Source: Pseudomonas nabeulensis
GTDB lineage: Bacteria > Pseudomonadota > Gammaproteobacteria > Pseudomonadales > Pseudomonadaceae
Length of the DNA stretch: 64,000 nucleotides
Direction of reading: 5' to 3'
Assembly: GCF_004682045.1 (NCBI RefSeq)
Contig: NZ_QUZT01000039.1
Span: 1 to 64,000, forward strand
Of the stretch, positions 53,879-62,900 are shown piece after piece. Made by a program: the position numbers and the translations under genes. Numbering within the stretch: position 1 is the first letter of the stretch; every line of letters begins with the position of its first letter. Below the pieces are notes generated by a model, which saw nothing but the letters and a program-made list of their open reading frames with translations, did not search any database and had not been told where the DNA came from.

Positions 53879-55183
53879 TCAAAAGTAATAGGGGAATTTC
53901 AGGCTGAAGGTAAAGTCCGGCGCATCATCCGTCATGCCAATCGCCAGGTTCGGCACAATCGTCAGATTCTGCGTAGCGGCGATGGTCATACCGACGTTGA
54001 AGTATCCGGCGTTGGCGTCGCTTGAAACCACCGACTGCCAGTCGCCGCCGTCAGGCTTGAGCTTGCTCTTGCGCTGAACCAGGTCGGACACCGAGAACGA
54101 CATACTCATCTTCTCGTTCAACGCGAACGCGACACCGACACCCAGTTGGAAGCTGTCGCCAAGCCTGACCTTGCCTCCGACCTTCTGGCCGACGTTCGAG
54201 CTGATATCGTCGAACGAGTCCTCGAAGTTATGGGTATAGGACAGCGAGCCAAACAACACGGCAGGGTCGAAGGTCTTGACCAGGGAAATTCCCGGTGTGA
54301 CCGACCAGACGCCATTACCCGTCGGCAGGCTTTCCGGCACATAAAGGTTGTCGTTGTTGGGCGATTGGACCAGCTTGATGCCATAGGGCTCTTTACCGGT
54401 GGGTGCCTTGACCCGTACCGAGAACACCGCATCCGGCAGAGTGTCGGACTCGTCGAGGAACTTGTAGGCAATGCCGAAGTTGACGTCGCCGATGGTCGGA
54501 TCTCGCGTAACGTCGCCTTCCGATGTCGTGGTGCCGCTGTTATTCGCACCGGCCGACTGGTAGGTGGACTCGCGATAAACCACAGGCACGTTGACATCGA
54601 ACTGCCAGCGATTGTCGACGTTATAGCGCCCGGTCAGGTCCAGGGTCCAGTTATCAGACTTGATACGGTCCAGGTTGATATTGCCCAGGAAGATCGAGTC
54701 CAGTGCCAGAAAACCGTTGAGGGTCAACTGGCGCGCATCATAACGCGCATAAGTAATACCGGTTTCAAAGCTGAACTTGCCATCGCCGAAAAAGCCGCTG
54801 GCCTCGTTATACAAGTTGCTCACACTCTGCGCGGGCGCCGAGTCATCCTTGAGGCTTTGCCCGTACGAACTGCCGCCGCCTGCACCACCCGATGCGGCGG
54901 CTGCGCCAACACCCGGTGCGCCGGCCACGGTAGTGCCCTTGCTAAAGTCCGCCGGGGACTTGGCCAGGCGCTTGGGCGCAGGCGTTGCCGGTTGATCTTC
55001 TACTTGCCTGACCCGTTGTTCCAAGACCGCCAGTGCTTTTTGCTGCACTTCGTAGCGCTGCTTGAGTTCCAGCAATTCCTTTTTCAGCGTTTCAATATCG
55101 GCATCCGGCGCGGCATACAACATGGAAGCCGGCAGAAGCGTACTCAAACAAACCACGGCACGTAACGATAACGATCGATGCAT
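53879..55183 (-). CDS. fapF: FapF, outer-membrane amyloid secretion channel
   Basis: A 434-aa outer-membrane protein through which Fap amyloid subunits are exported. Signal peptide MHRSLSLRAVVCLSTLLPASMLYA, then a coiled coil (IETLKKELLELKQRYEVQQ, about residues 28-62), a Gly/Ala-rich linker (GVGAAAASGGAGGGSSYGQS) and a C-terminal beta-barrel that ends in aromatic PYYF, typical of BAM substrates. Length is as in P. fluorescens UK4. It is the last gene of the fap operon, 49 bp after fapE. Confidence 0.94.
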   Translation of the reverse strand: MHRSLSLRAVVCLSTLLPASMLYAAPDADIETLKKELLELKQRYEVQQKALAVLEQRVRQVEDQPATPAPKRLAKSPADFSKGTTVAGAPGVGAAAASGGAGGGSSYGQSLKDDSAPAQSVSNLYNEASGFFGDGKFSFETGITYARYDARQLTLNGFLALDSIFLGNINLDRIKSDNWTLDLTGRYNVDNRWQFDVNVPVVYRESTYQSAGANNSGTTTSEGDVTRDPTIGDVNFGIAYKFLDESDTLPDAVFSVRVKAPTGKEPYGIKLVQSPNNDNLYVPESLPTGNGVWSVTPGISLVKTFDPAVLFGSLSYTHNFEDSFDDISSNVGQKVGGKVRLGDSFQLGVGVAFALNEKMSMSFSVSDLVQRKSKLKPDGGDWQSVVSSDANAGYFNVGMTIAATQNLTIVPNLAIGMTDDAPDFTFSLKFPYYF

Positions 55184-55232
55184 GAAGTCAGCCGTCCCTT
55201 TTTAATGCGTAAGTGTCGAGGCTCAGCGTAGT

Positions 55233-55979
55233 TCAATAACCGCCAGTGCGTAGTCCTTTGAGTTGGTCCAGGTTGAGGCTGCGGGTGATGTTGCTCAAGT
55301 TGTTGTTGCCCATCACCACATTGATCTGGGTGAGGTTGGTAATCGCATTGAGATTGCCGGTAATCAGTGTGCTTTGGCTGACGTTGCCGCCGCCGATTTG
55401 CTGCAGCACATTGCCCTGGTTATTGCTGGCCAGGACGGCCATTTGCAGCCCGCCATTCTTGGCCGAAACACTGACTTGCCCGGCGCCACTGTCACCGGTG
55501 ATGGTTTCACCCGCCACCAGTGCCTTGCCCGATTGCACAATATTCGCCGCTGCCAGGCCGTTTTGAGTGACATTGATGTCCACACCGTTGTTCGCCGTGT
55601 TGCCATCGCCGGCCGCCCGTACGCTTTGGGTCACGCCTTGTCCGCTGCCAAGGCCGGCACCGCCGACGACGGTGCCTGTCCCGGTAGTCGGTGGCGTGCC
55701 ATTGCCGGTGGTGCTGGTGGTGGTGACGTAGAACTGCGGCGTGACGGTGGAGGAGTTGACCTGCATGTTGGCGGTGCCGGTGATGCTGTCGCCCGCCGAG
55801 TTGGTCCAGGTGGTGCTCATCACAATGCCAAAGCTGATAATGCGCCCGGGCATCACATAACGCCCGCGCAAGTCAGCCATTTCCGAGTCCTTGAGTTCGA
55901 TCGGCTTGAATGCCGATGACGCGTAAGCGGGCATTGAGGCTGCCAGGCACAAGACCGTCAGCCAGCGGTTAGTGTTCAT
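55233..55979 (-). CDS. fapE: FapE, minor amyloid-associated protein
   Basis: A 248-aa exported protein of the functional-amyloid operon. It has a short signal peptide (LTVLCLAASMPAYA) and a Gly/Thr/Asn-rich body. The C-terminal half carries amyloid-like repeats with Asn/Gln/Ser ladders (NVLQQIGGGNVSQSTLITGN, NAITNLTQINVVMGNNN). FapE is present in mature fibrils in small amounts and interacts with secretion or polymerisation; the precise role is not settled. AGGAG precedes the ATG by 6 nt. It sits 18 bp after fapD. Confidence 0.93.
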   Translation of the reverse strand: MNTNRWLTVLCLAASMPAYASSAFKPIELKDSEMADLRGRYVMPGRIISFGIVMSTTWTNSAGDSITGTANMQVNSSTVTPQFYVTTTSTTGNGTPPTTGTGTVVGGAGLGSGQGVTQSVRAAGDGNTANNGVDINVTQNGLAAANIVQSGKALVAGETITGDSGAGQVSVSAKNGGLQMAVLASNNQGNVLQQIGGGNVSQSTLITGNLNAITNLTQINVVMGNNNLSNITRSLNLDQLKGLRTGGY

Positions 55980-55997
55980 CGTCTGCTCCTGACGCTT

Positions 55998-56675
55998 CTA
56001 GAAGAAGTCGCTTTGGATGAAACCGAAGTCCATCAGTTCGCTGTCACGCACCGGGCTGAACTCGTTCAGCTGGTTCTTGGCGGTCAGCGGTGTGGGCGGG
56101 GAGAGCAGGGCATTGGCCTTGTCGTAGCCCTCACCCAGCACGGCGAATACGATGCCGTTCCAGCCCTTGATGAAATCGTCCTTGGTGTAACGCTTGTGGC
56201 CCAGCACAGGGTCGCCGATGTAGACCCAGTCCTTGTCGGCGCGCTGTAACACGACGAAGTGCTTGTAGCCGCGAATTTCCAGCAGCACCACAACGGGGAC
56301 TTTGACGGTGACCAGCACCTCAGGGGTAATTCGGTAGCCCCTGGCCCGCATGCCGATGCTTTCCAGATAGCGCTTCATGTCGAGCATCGAGAAGCCTTGG
56401 GTGCGCACCAGGTCCTGATCGGCGTTGACCAGCATGCCTTTGATCACGTGGTCTTCGTCTACGTCCATCCAATAGGCTTGACGCAGGATGGTCGCCAGTG
56501 CGGCGGCGCCACAGCTGAAATCGGTTTTCTGTTCCACCAGGTTGGAGAACTTGCGCTCGCGGATGCTCTCGACCTTTTTGTAGATCAACCCACCACCGGG
56601 CATGACCACGGCCATGGTCCCCGCCCAGGTTGGGCCGGTGAGTGCCAGCAAAAGGAGGAAGGCAACGAGGCGCAT
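55998..56675 (-). CDS. fapD: FapD, C39-like cysteine protease
   Basis: A 225-aa C39-family peptidase with a signal peptide (MRLVAFLLLLALTGPTWAG). Catalytic elements are visible: Cys in DFSCGAAALATILRQAYW, His in RGYKHFVVL and Asp in YIGDPVLGHKRY. FapD is required for fap fibril formation and is thought to process secreted components. The internal ATG at 56675 gives the signal peptide; the upstream in-frame ATG at 56723 does not. Confidence 0.92.
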   Translation of the reverse strand: MRLVAFLLLLALTGPTWAGTMAVVMPGGGLIYKKVESIRERKFSNLVEQKTDFSCGAAALATILRQAYWMDVDEDHVIKGMLVNADQDLVRTQGFSMLDMKRYLESIGMRARGYRITPEVLVTVKVPVVVLLEIRGYKHFVVLQRADKDWVYIGDPVLGHKRYTKDDFIKGWNGIVFAVLGEGYDKANALLSPPTPLTAKNQLNEFSPVRDSELMDFGFIQSDFF

Positions 56676-56736
56676 GATCGTATGACCTGTTGGACGCTGG
56701 AATAAAAAGGGCCTTGTTGCCAAGGCCCTATCTGGA

Positions 56737-57444
56737 TCAGAAGCGAGTGATTGCTACGTTGTTCTGACCTTGGTTGCCGCTGCCGGCTGCCACGTTGGAA
56801 CCCACGATGCCGGTGGCGTTGTTGAACGAGCTGTTCACGCTGGCATTGTTGGTAACTGGGGTGGTTTTCCAGCCGTGACCGGTGGTGGCACTGAGGTTGA
56901 GGGTCAGGTTGCCAGTGACTTCCTGCTTCGCGTTGATGGTGGCTGCACCACCTTTACCATCGTCGCCAGAGTTGATCGCAACGCTGTTGCTGCCTTGGTT
57001 GGAAGTGCCCGCAGCCACGTTCGACTGGCCGATACCGGAGCCGTTGTTGAAGCTGTTGTTGACCGAACCGTTGTTTTCCGTGGCGCTGTTGAGCACAAAG
57101 TTGCCGCGGTTATCCTGGCCCGAGTTGACGGTGGCGAATACGAAGTCTGCATCACCAGCAGTGATGGCTACATCGTTTTTACCTTGGTTGTTGTCACCGG
57201 CTGCGGTGTTGCTGCCAGCAACCCCGGAGTAGTTTTTGAACGATTGGTTCACCGACGCGTTGTTTTCGGTTTTGTCATTGATGACCGCGTTGCCATGGTT
57301 GCTCTGGCCGTCATTCACGGTAGCGGTAGACGAAGTGGGTTCTGGTTGTGGTTTAGGTGGGTTGTAGCCGTTTGCTTGAGCCGCAACAGCCATCAGAGCA
57401 GCGAGAGCGAAAGCCAGTGGTTTAAGAGCCATTGTAGTTTTCAT
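56737..57444 (-). CDS. fapC: FapC, major functional amyloid subunit
   Basis: The 235-aa main fibril subunit. Signal peptide up to about residue 24 (LAALMAVAAQA). Three imperfect repeats follow, each with a pattern of the type NNASVN-SF-N...G--GSN-AAG--NQG-N-VAI: repeat 1 ends NDVAITAG, repeat 2 ends NSVAINSG, repeat 3 ends NNVAITRF at the C-terminus. Linkers between repeats are short compared with P. aeruginosa FapC. The protein has no Cys. It is the fourth-from-last gene of the operon, with a 67-bp gap to fapB and 61-bp gap to fapD. Confidence 0.95.
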   Translation of the reverse strand: MKTTMALKPLAFALAALMAVAAQANGYNPPKPQPEPTSSTATVNDGQSNHGNAVINDKTENNASVNQSFKNYSGVAGSNTAAGDNNQGKNDVAITAGDADFVFATVNSGQDNRGNFVLNSATENNGSVNNSFNNGSGIGQSNVAAGTSNQGSNSVAINSGDDGKGGAATINAKQEVTGNLTLNLSATTGHGWKTTPVTNNASVNSSFNNATGIVGSNVAAGSGNQGQNNVAITRF

Positions 57445-57511
57445 GGTGTTTCTCCGTGCTTCTATTAGTTGGTTAAGTGTTGGTACGGTCTAGCTATCCG
57501 ACTCAGCTTCA

Positions 57512-58078
57512 TCAGTTGAGTCGTAAGTTCAGGGTGTTAGCCACTCGGTTCCCCACCCCGGCGCTCTGGGTGACCTGTACCACTCCACGGCTGCCGGTGA
57601 AGGCCTGGTCGCTGGTAACGACCTGGCGGCTGCCAGTGGTAGGGGTCGCCCCTGAGTCTGTTGCAAGCACAACGTTTTGTTGTGACATGACGCTGTCATC
57701 GATGCTTTGCGGCCCCGCATTGAGGCTGATGCGCACGGCATTGATTGATTGGTTCTGGGCCCCGGCGGACTGGTTGATGCTGACGATGCCGTTGCCGTTG
57801 CTGAAGGCGTTGCCCTGAATAGCCGCCCTGGCGTTCAAGGAGCGATCGGCGGGTGCGCCGTTGATGTTCTGGGTGACGTTGACGTTCGCCTGGGCGTTGT
57901 GGCCCACCGCGATAGCAACGTTGTTGCTCAGTTGCTGTTGGTCACCGGCGGCCTGGTTGATCGTCACCACGCCGTTGTACTGTTTCCCGGAGTTACCGAT
58001 GGTTGCCGTGTTGGTGCTGCTGTCGGCCATCGCCGCCCCGCAACCCAGCACTGCCAGAAGCATCCATGAACGGTTCAT
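57512..58078 (-). CDS. fapB: FapB, amyloid nucleator
   Basis: A 188-aa secreted minor subunit believed to nucleate FapC polymerisation. Signal peptide MNRSWMLLAVLGCGAAMA, then three repeat units of the type INQAAGDQQQLSNNVAI, INQSAGAQNQSINAVRI and VTQSAGVGNRVANTLNL, related to the FapC repeat. The start is one base after the fapA stop (TGAGATG), so translation is coupled with fapA. Confidence 0.94.
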   Translation of the reverse strand: MNRSWMLLAVLGCGAAMADSSTNTATIGNSGKQYNGVVTINQAAGDQQQLSNNVAIAVGHNAQANVNVTQNINGAPADRSLNARAAIQGNAFSNGNGIVSINQSAGAQNQSINAVRISLNAGPQSIDDSVMSQQNVVLATDSGATPTTGSRQVVTSDQAFTGSRGVVQVTQSAGVGNRVANTLNLRLN

Positions 58079-58079
58079 C

Positions 58080-58535
58080 TCAACGCCCCCCGACCATGCT
58101 GCCGATGTTGTTCAGTGGCGCGAGGCCGCTGGAGACTGCGCTGTTGATCGTGCCGGCGATGCCGCCGCCGCTGCCGCTGTGGCTGGCTGCTGCGCCTGCG
58201 CCCAGGCCGACGCCGCTGCCGTTGTTGCTGAAACCTGGGAGATTGCCGCCGGGCAAAATGGTGCGGGTAATGCTGGCGCCGCTGCTGATACCGGCAATAT
58301 CGCTGTCGTTCAACTCAACATTGTTGGTCGCACGCAAGATCTGGATGGTCGGGTTGGCATTGGCGGTGGTGGGGTTGGGATCGGTGCCCGCGGTACGGCC
58401 ATACATGTGGCCCTGGACGGGGCGTTGAATGATGATCACACCGTCACCCGCTGCGAGTACTGGAAGGCTCGCGCTGGTACTCAGTACACAGCTGATCAGG
58501 AGGAGGCTCAATGAACCTTGAGTATGAGTGACCAC
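58080..58535 (-). CDS. fapA: FapA, fap operon first gene (chaperone-like/assembly)
   Basis: A 151-aa exported protein, first in the fapABCDEF operon and reported to influence fibril subunit ratio and assembly. Signal-peptide-like N-terminus SLLLISCVLSTSASLPVLAA, then a Gly/Asn-rich body (GNLPGFSNNGSGVGLGAG). The start codon is GTG at 58535 with AAGGA about 8 nt upstream; no ATG gives a complete signal peptide. A sigma-54 promoter lies about 55 bp upstream. Confidence 0.9.
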   Translation of the reverse strand: MVTHTQGSLSLLLISCVLSTSASLPVLAAGDGVIIIQRPVQGHMYGRTAGTDPNPTTANANPTIQILRATNNVELNDSDIAGISSGASITRTILPGGNLPGFSNNGSGVGLGAGAAASHSGSGGGIAGTINSAVSSGLAPLNNIGSMVGGR

Positions 58536-58864
58536 GGCACTGTTCCTTATTCTCGACGCTGACCCTAAACAGCGTTGTCAGAGAGAGAGCAGAAGCCGTG
58601 CCGCTTTTGATTTGATGTTGCGATTCAATAGGTTGAGATTAATGCCGGGCCACATGCGGGTAGCCCTGTATCAGCCATGAGACAACCGCCTTTGAATCAC
58701 CGCTGTTCCAGCCACCGCGCAAACGCTTCACCCCGTTGTTACACCGATGAAACACGGCGCACGACAAAGCGCTGAATCCGCTCACCACGTGGGATTCAGG
58801 GCAGGCTGATGTAAAAAAAACGGACACTTCGGGCGTGAAAAAGGCCGCGCCTATTGGCAAGGGC
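58536..58864. promoter_or_regulatory. Intergenic region between fapA and FecR-like gene
   Basis: This 329-bp gap holds the fap promoter on the minus strand. It contains a -24/-12 sigma-54 element (58588-58603) and, about 170-200 bp upstream of that, a near-perfect 8-bp inverted repeat CTGAATCC-12-GGATTCAG (58772-58799), a plausible enhancer site for a dimeric activator. A 73-codon frame at 58639-58860 lacks any family resemblance and is not treated as a gene. Confidence 0.55.
58588..58603 (-). promoter_or_regulatory. Sigma-54 promoter of the fap operon
   Basis: On the minus strand the sequence CGGCACGGCTTCTGCT has the -24 GG and -12 GC separated by 10 nt, as required for sigma-54. It matches the TGGCACG-N4-TTGCT consensus at 10 of 12 defined positions. 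Transcription would start near 58577, giving an untranslated leader of about 40 nt before the GTG of fapA. Confidence 0.75.
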
Positions 58865-59860
58865 TCAGATTTTGGGAGCTTTACGCGGAATCGAGTTGAG
58901 TACGGGGTTGCCGTCCTGGTTCTGGGTCAGGTAGACCGGCAGCACTTTGGGCAGAGAGGGGACGAGGTTACCGACCTCATTGACGTTATAGATGCCGCCG
59001 ATACGGATCGCCCCGGTGCTGGCATCGGCCAACATCACGGGCTTGCGCAGGTAGCGATTGATCAGCGGCAACGCATCGGCCAAGGCGAGATTGTCAAGAA
59101 TCAGCTTGCCCTGACGCCACGCCAGCGCGGTGTCGTTGGGGTTGATCGTCTGCACGCGAGGTGTCACGTCGCCTTGCTGGTAACTGGCCTGCATGCCGGG
59201 AGTCAGGGGGACACCGCCATGCACCGTGTCGCTGGAGATCAGCACCGAGCCTTCGAGCAGCATCACCCGCACCTGGTCTTCATACTTCCACACGTTGAAC
59301 TGAGTTCCCGTGACCCGCACCTTGCCGTCGCCTGCATGCACGATAAACGGATGCGCACGGTCGTGGCTGACCTTGAAGAACGCTTCGCCCTTTTTCAGCG
59401 TGACCCGGCGCTGGTCCTTGTAGTTGCTGTAGACCAGCTCGGTGCCCACGTTGAGCTCGACCTGGCTGCCATCGCCCAGCGTGACCTGACGCAAACTGTT
59501 GGCCGCCTCAAAACGTTCATAGCTGTTCGGTAGCCAACCGGCTTCCCAACCGGTAAATGCTGCCAGGGGCAGGGCGGCCAGGCAGATTGCCGCCGCGACC
59601 GCATAAGTACGCACCCGGCTGCGCGGCTTGAATGGCACGACGACGGCTGCGGGTTCATTGCGCGGAAGGTGGTCGGCAACATCCCAGATTTCCAGCATGG
59701 CTGCGTATTCAAACGCATGCAGCGGGTGGGAATCATGCCATTGCTCAAAAGCCTGACGCTCATTCGTCGTGCAATCGCTGGCATGCAGACGCATGCACCA
59801 ATGCGCGGCGGCATCGGTGATGGCGTCATATTCGGCTTCAGATAGGGGATTTTCGTTCAT
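58865..59860 (-). CDS. FecR-like anti-sigma/transmembrane regulator
   Basis: A 331-aa inner-membrane protein of the FecR family. The N-terminal cytoplasmic part carries the DUF4880-like motif (AAHWCMRLHASDCTTNERQAF, WHDSHPLHAFEYAAM) that contacts ECF sigma factors. One transmembrane helix follows (TYAVAAAICLAALPLAAF, about residues 86-105). The periplasmic FecR domain has LGDGSQVELNVGTEL and RRVTLKKGEAFFKV, and the C-terminus ends in an STN-like segment (LADALPLINRYLRKPV). AGGA precedes the ATG at 59860. No ECF sigma gene is adjacent; the neighbours are the fap operon and a toxin-like gene. Confidence 0.85.
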   Translation of the reverse strand: MNENPLSEAEYDAITDAAAHWCMRLHASDCTTNERQAFEQWHDSHPLHAFEYAAMLEIWDVADHLPRNEPAAVVVPFKPRSRVRTYAVAAAICLAALPLAAFTGWEAGWLPNSYERFEAANSLRQVTLGDGSQVELNVGTELVYSNYKDQRRVTLKKGEAFFKVSHDRAHPFIVHAGDGKVRVTGTQFNVWKYEDQVRVMLLEGSVLISSDTVHGGVPLTPGMQASYQQGDVTPRVQTINPNDTALAWRQGKLILDNLALADALPLINRYLRKPVMLADASTGAIRIGGIYNVNEVGNLVPSLPKVLPVYLTQNQDGNPVLNSIPRKAPKI

Positions 59861-59968
59861 CAACTCATCCTGATTTCCTACATTCTAACCTCCACAGCGG
59901 GACGACGAGAACAGCCGTCATGGCGATTGCACATCAATTGGGACTGATTCTCGTTTGCCTCGTTTTAT

Positions 59969-62900
59969 TCACGCCCCCAAATCCAGCATGCGTCCTACCT
60001 GTGTGATCAAGTAGGTCACCGAGTCAGCGTTGCCAAGAATAGTGGCGATGCGTTTATCCGGGTCGGTCATAAAGATCTGCCGGGCATCATCGAGGGTGCG
60101 GGTGCCGGTGGTCTGGAGAACTTTGCGTTTGACTGATGTCGAGTCGCGCGACATTCCAAAGTCCTCCCAGGCTGATACCCATTCATTCCATGACTTGAAC
60201 AAAAGGCTGGCCGGTGTGAGCACGGACAGCGCCGTGTCGCGCAGGTCCACCAGTTGGGTCTTAAGCACCGGCGCACCCCGGATGGACATGTTGATCAGGT
60301 CCGGAAACGGCCGCATGCTGTCCAGGTACGCCATGTCTTCGGTCAAGCACTTCAAGTGCGAAAGCTCGTGAATCAATACCGCAGCGCGTGCGTGGGCAAC
60401 GATGTTGAACGGTGTGTTGAGTCGGTTTTCATAGATATCGAAGGGCGGATCAAAGAACGGGTTGAGCAGATAGATTTTCTGGTCGGCATCGTCAGGCAGC
60501 GTAAAGGCAAAGGTGCTTGCATCCGCCAGGTTGGCAGTGCCGCACACAAAACGCATGGAATCAGGACTGGTCAGGGAGTGATGGACCAGATCACCGAGCA
60601 CCTCATCCACGCAGTCTTCGATTTTTTGCAACTGCGCAGGCGCCAGCGTCAACACGCCGAACAGCTCGGTGAAAAAACGTCCCATCCGACTGCCGGGGTC
60701 GCGTATTTTCGCGTAATTGAGAATATTGCGTTTGCAATTGACCGCGTAGTAAGTCGCCACATTGAGCGCTTCATTGATGGCCTGGGCGCGCCAACTGGAC
60801 ATGGCAGCAATGGCACGCATACCGATAGCCTCGATGTTCATGGCCTGTCGCTCGGCCACCCGTGTGTAGTACCGGTGACTGTGGCGTGACAAGGTCTTGC
60901 CAAAGCGCGGGTGATGCTTGTCGAGGTCCAGTACCCATTTATTCGCGGTATCGCAGCGTACGTAGGGCCCGTGCTGTTCGCCGTCGGACAAGCGCCAATG
61001 CTCGCCGGCTTTGCGTACTGGATACACCTTGCCGGCCAAGGGCACGAATGCGCCGACGGATGCCTTGTCTTCGTACACATGGCTCGTGGCGTTGTGGACC
61101 AGGTCTGTCAGGGCAACGCCATGGTTTTCCAAGGCTTGCAAGTGCGTCCTCGACGGATCAGTCACGTTCAGGTCGGCCAGGGTGATTGCTGGCAAGGTGG
61201 ATTCGTCCTCCCATTCAAGCGGCCTGTTGGCCGGCAACGGCGGTGAGGGTTCTGGTGACGAGGCCAGTTCCTTGCGCAATGAGGCCAACTGCGCCAGTCC
61301 TCGAATAACTCCGCGGAAGCCTCTGACGAAACGTTGTTGTTGCAGATCCTCCATCGCAACCTTGAGTATCTTGTAGCTGCGCCATACCACGAGGGGGAAG
61401 CGAAGCTTGCCCTGAATGAACTCCACCGCCGCCGCCGGCCCCTCTCGCAACAAGTTGGCGAGGCTGTGCCATTCAGGGCCTCCAAGCTTGTCGAACTGAC
61501 TGGCCGATAGCTTCATGAGCAATTGAATATTGTCCTTGAACAGGCGCCACAGGATGTTGCCGAGGATCGGCGAGCGGCCGACACGCACTTCTGACGCGCT
61601 GGGGGAGACCTGCTGCGGCAATAAATGTCGATAGGTGGCTTGGTGTGGATCGTCCAGACGGCGCAGGATCCAGTTTTGCAACGCTCCGGGTGTACTGATT
61701 TCACGAATCAGGTCTTCTTCGCGCTGATACTCCTTGAGCGGATACAGCGGGCTGTAAGGGGCGTACAGCACCCAGGGCCCGCTTTCTCCCGTGGGCGGCG
61801 TGATGAGGTAGACGGCGTTTACCAGGGCGGGTGTTGCGCCTTCGGTGGCAATCAATTCCAGCGGGCGAATAATCGCGTTCGCACCTGCGACGGCGCTTCT
61901 GGCCACCCCATCCGGCATGTCAAACACTTGCTGGATCAGGCTCCAGGCGTTTGCGGAAAGGCGTTCCTCCAGCTTTTCTTCGTGGGCAAACGTCAACATT
62001 TGCCACGGTAACTGCCGGCAAAACAGTCTGCGCCGCTCACGGGCGTCCTCGGTCTCGGCGGGCAAATGCTCGGCGAACCAGGTCGAATACGTGCTCTCAA
62101 GGCCTAATTGTTGGACCATCTGCACCACCGCGCTGGCGTTCAGCGCAGGTGGCAGCGGTGTTGCGGTGCGTGAATGGGGCCGAATATCGGTGCCTTGCAG
62201 GTCGGGGTGGTGCCGCAGGGCGAAGTCGGTGAGGGTCTGCTGGTCGCCTTCCAGGGCGCGACGTTCGGGGATCATGACGTTGTCGGGGCTGAGCCCCTGG
62301 CCCGGATAGCGCGCTTCCAGCAGTTCAGACAAGCGTGCCGCCACGTGGGTGCGTAACTGCGGGATACCGTGCAGATAATCCCGGTCGCCCGCTGCGCTCA
62401 GGCGATATTGCTCCATCAGTTCGGCGTGCTGGATCTGCTCGGCCGGTGAGGCCAGGCCCAGCCACACCGGCAGTGCCTGTTGAAGAATGATCGACTGCGC
62501 GACGGCGGTGGCCCTGGCCAGGTTGGTGGGAGGGGACTGCTGCATGAGCGCGTCGAGGCAGTCTTGCAGCTGTCGTGGCCCCAGCTTCATCGTCATCAGG
62601 TAGTCGATGGCATCGTTCAGGTAGAGCCGGTAAGACTGCTGGCGGTCGTCCAGCAGGTTCCCATCAATGCGCTGCAACGGGCCAAGTCGATAGACCTGGT
62701 GGGGCGCCTGCCTGGTGATGTGCAGGTTCTCCAGGAGCGGCACGCGGGTCCGGGGATCGTCCAGGCGTTGCTGCAGGTGTGTGCGCAGGGCTTCAATCGA
62801 AAGGAATGTTTCGTGGCCATTGCGGGGTGTCCATAGCTGTGCCTGGCCTGACCGCTGGGGATCCACGCCACCGCGCTCGGTGAGCACAAAACAGTTGGCC

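Noticed and set aside
58639..58860. 73-codon minus-strand frame upstream of fapA
   Set aside because: No family resemblance, lies in the regulatory gap containing a candidate enhancer dyad, and has no clear ribosome-binding site.
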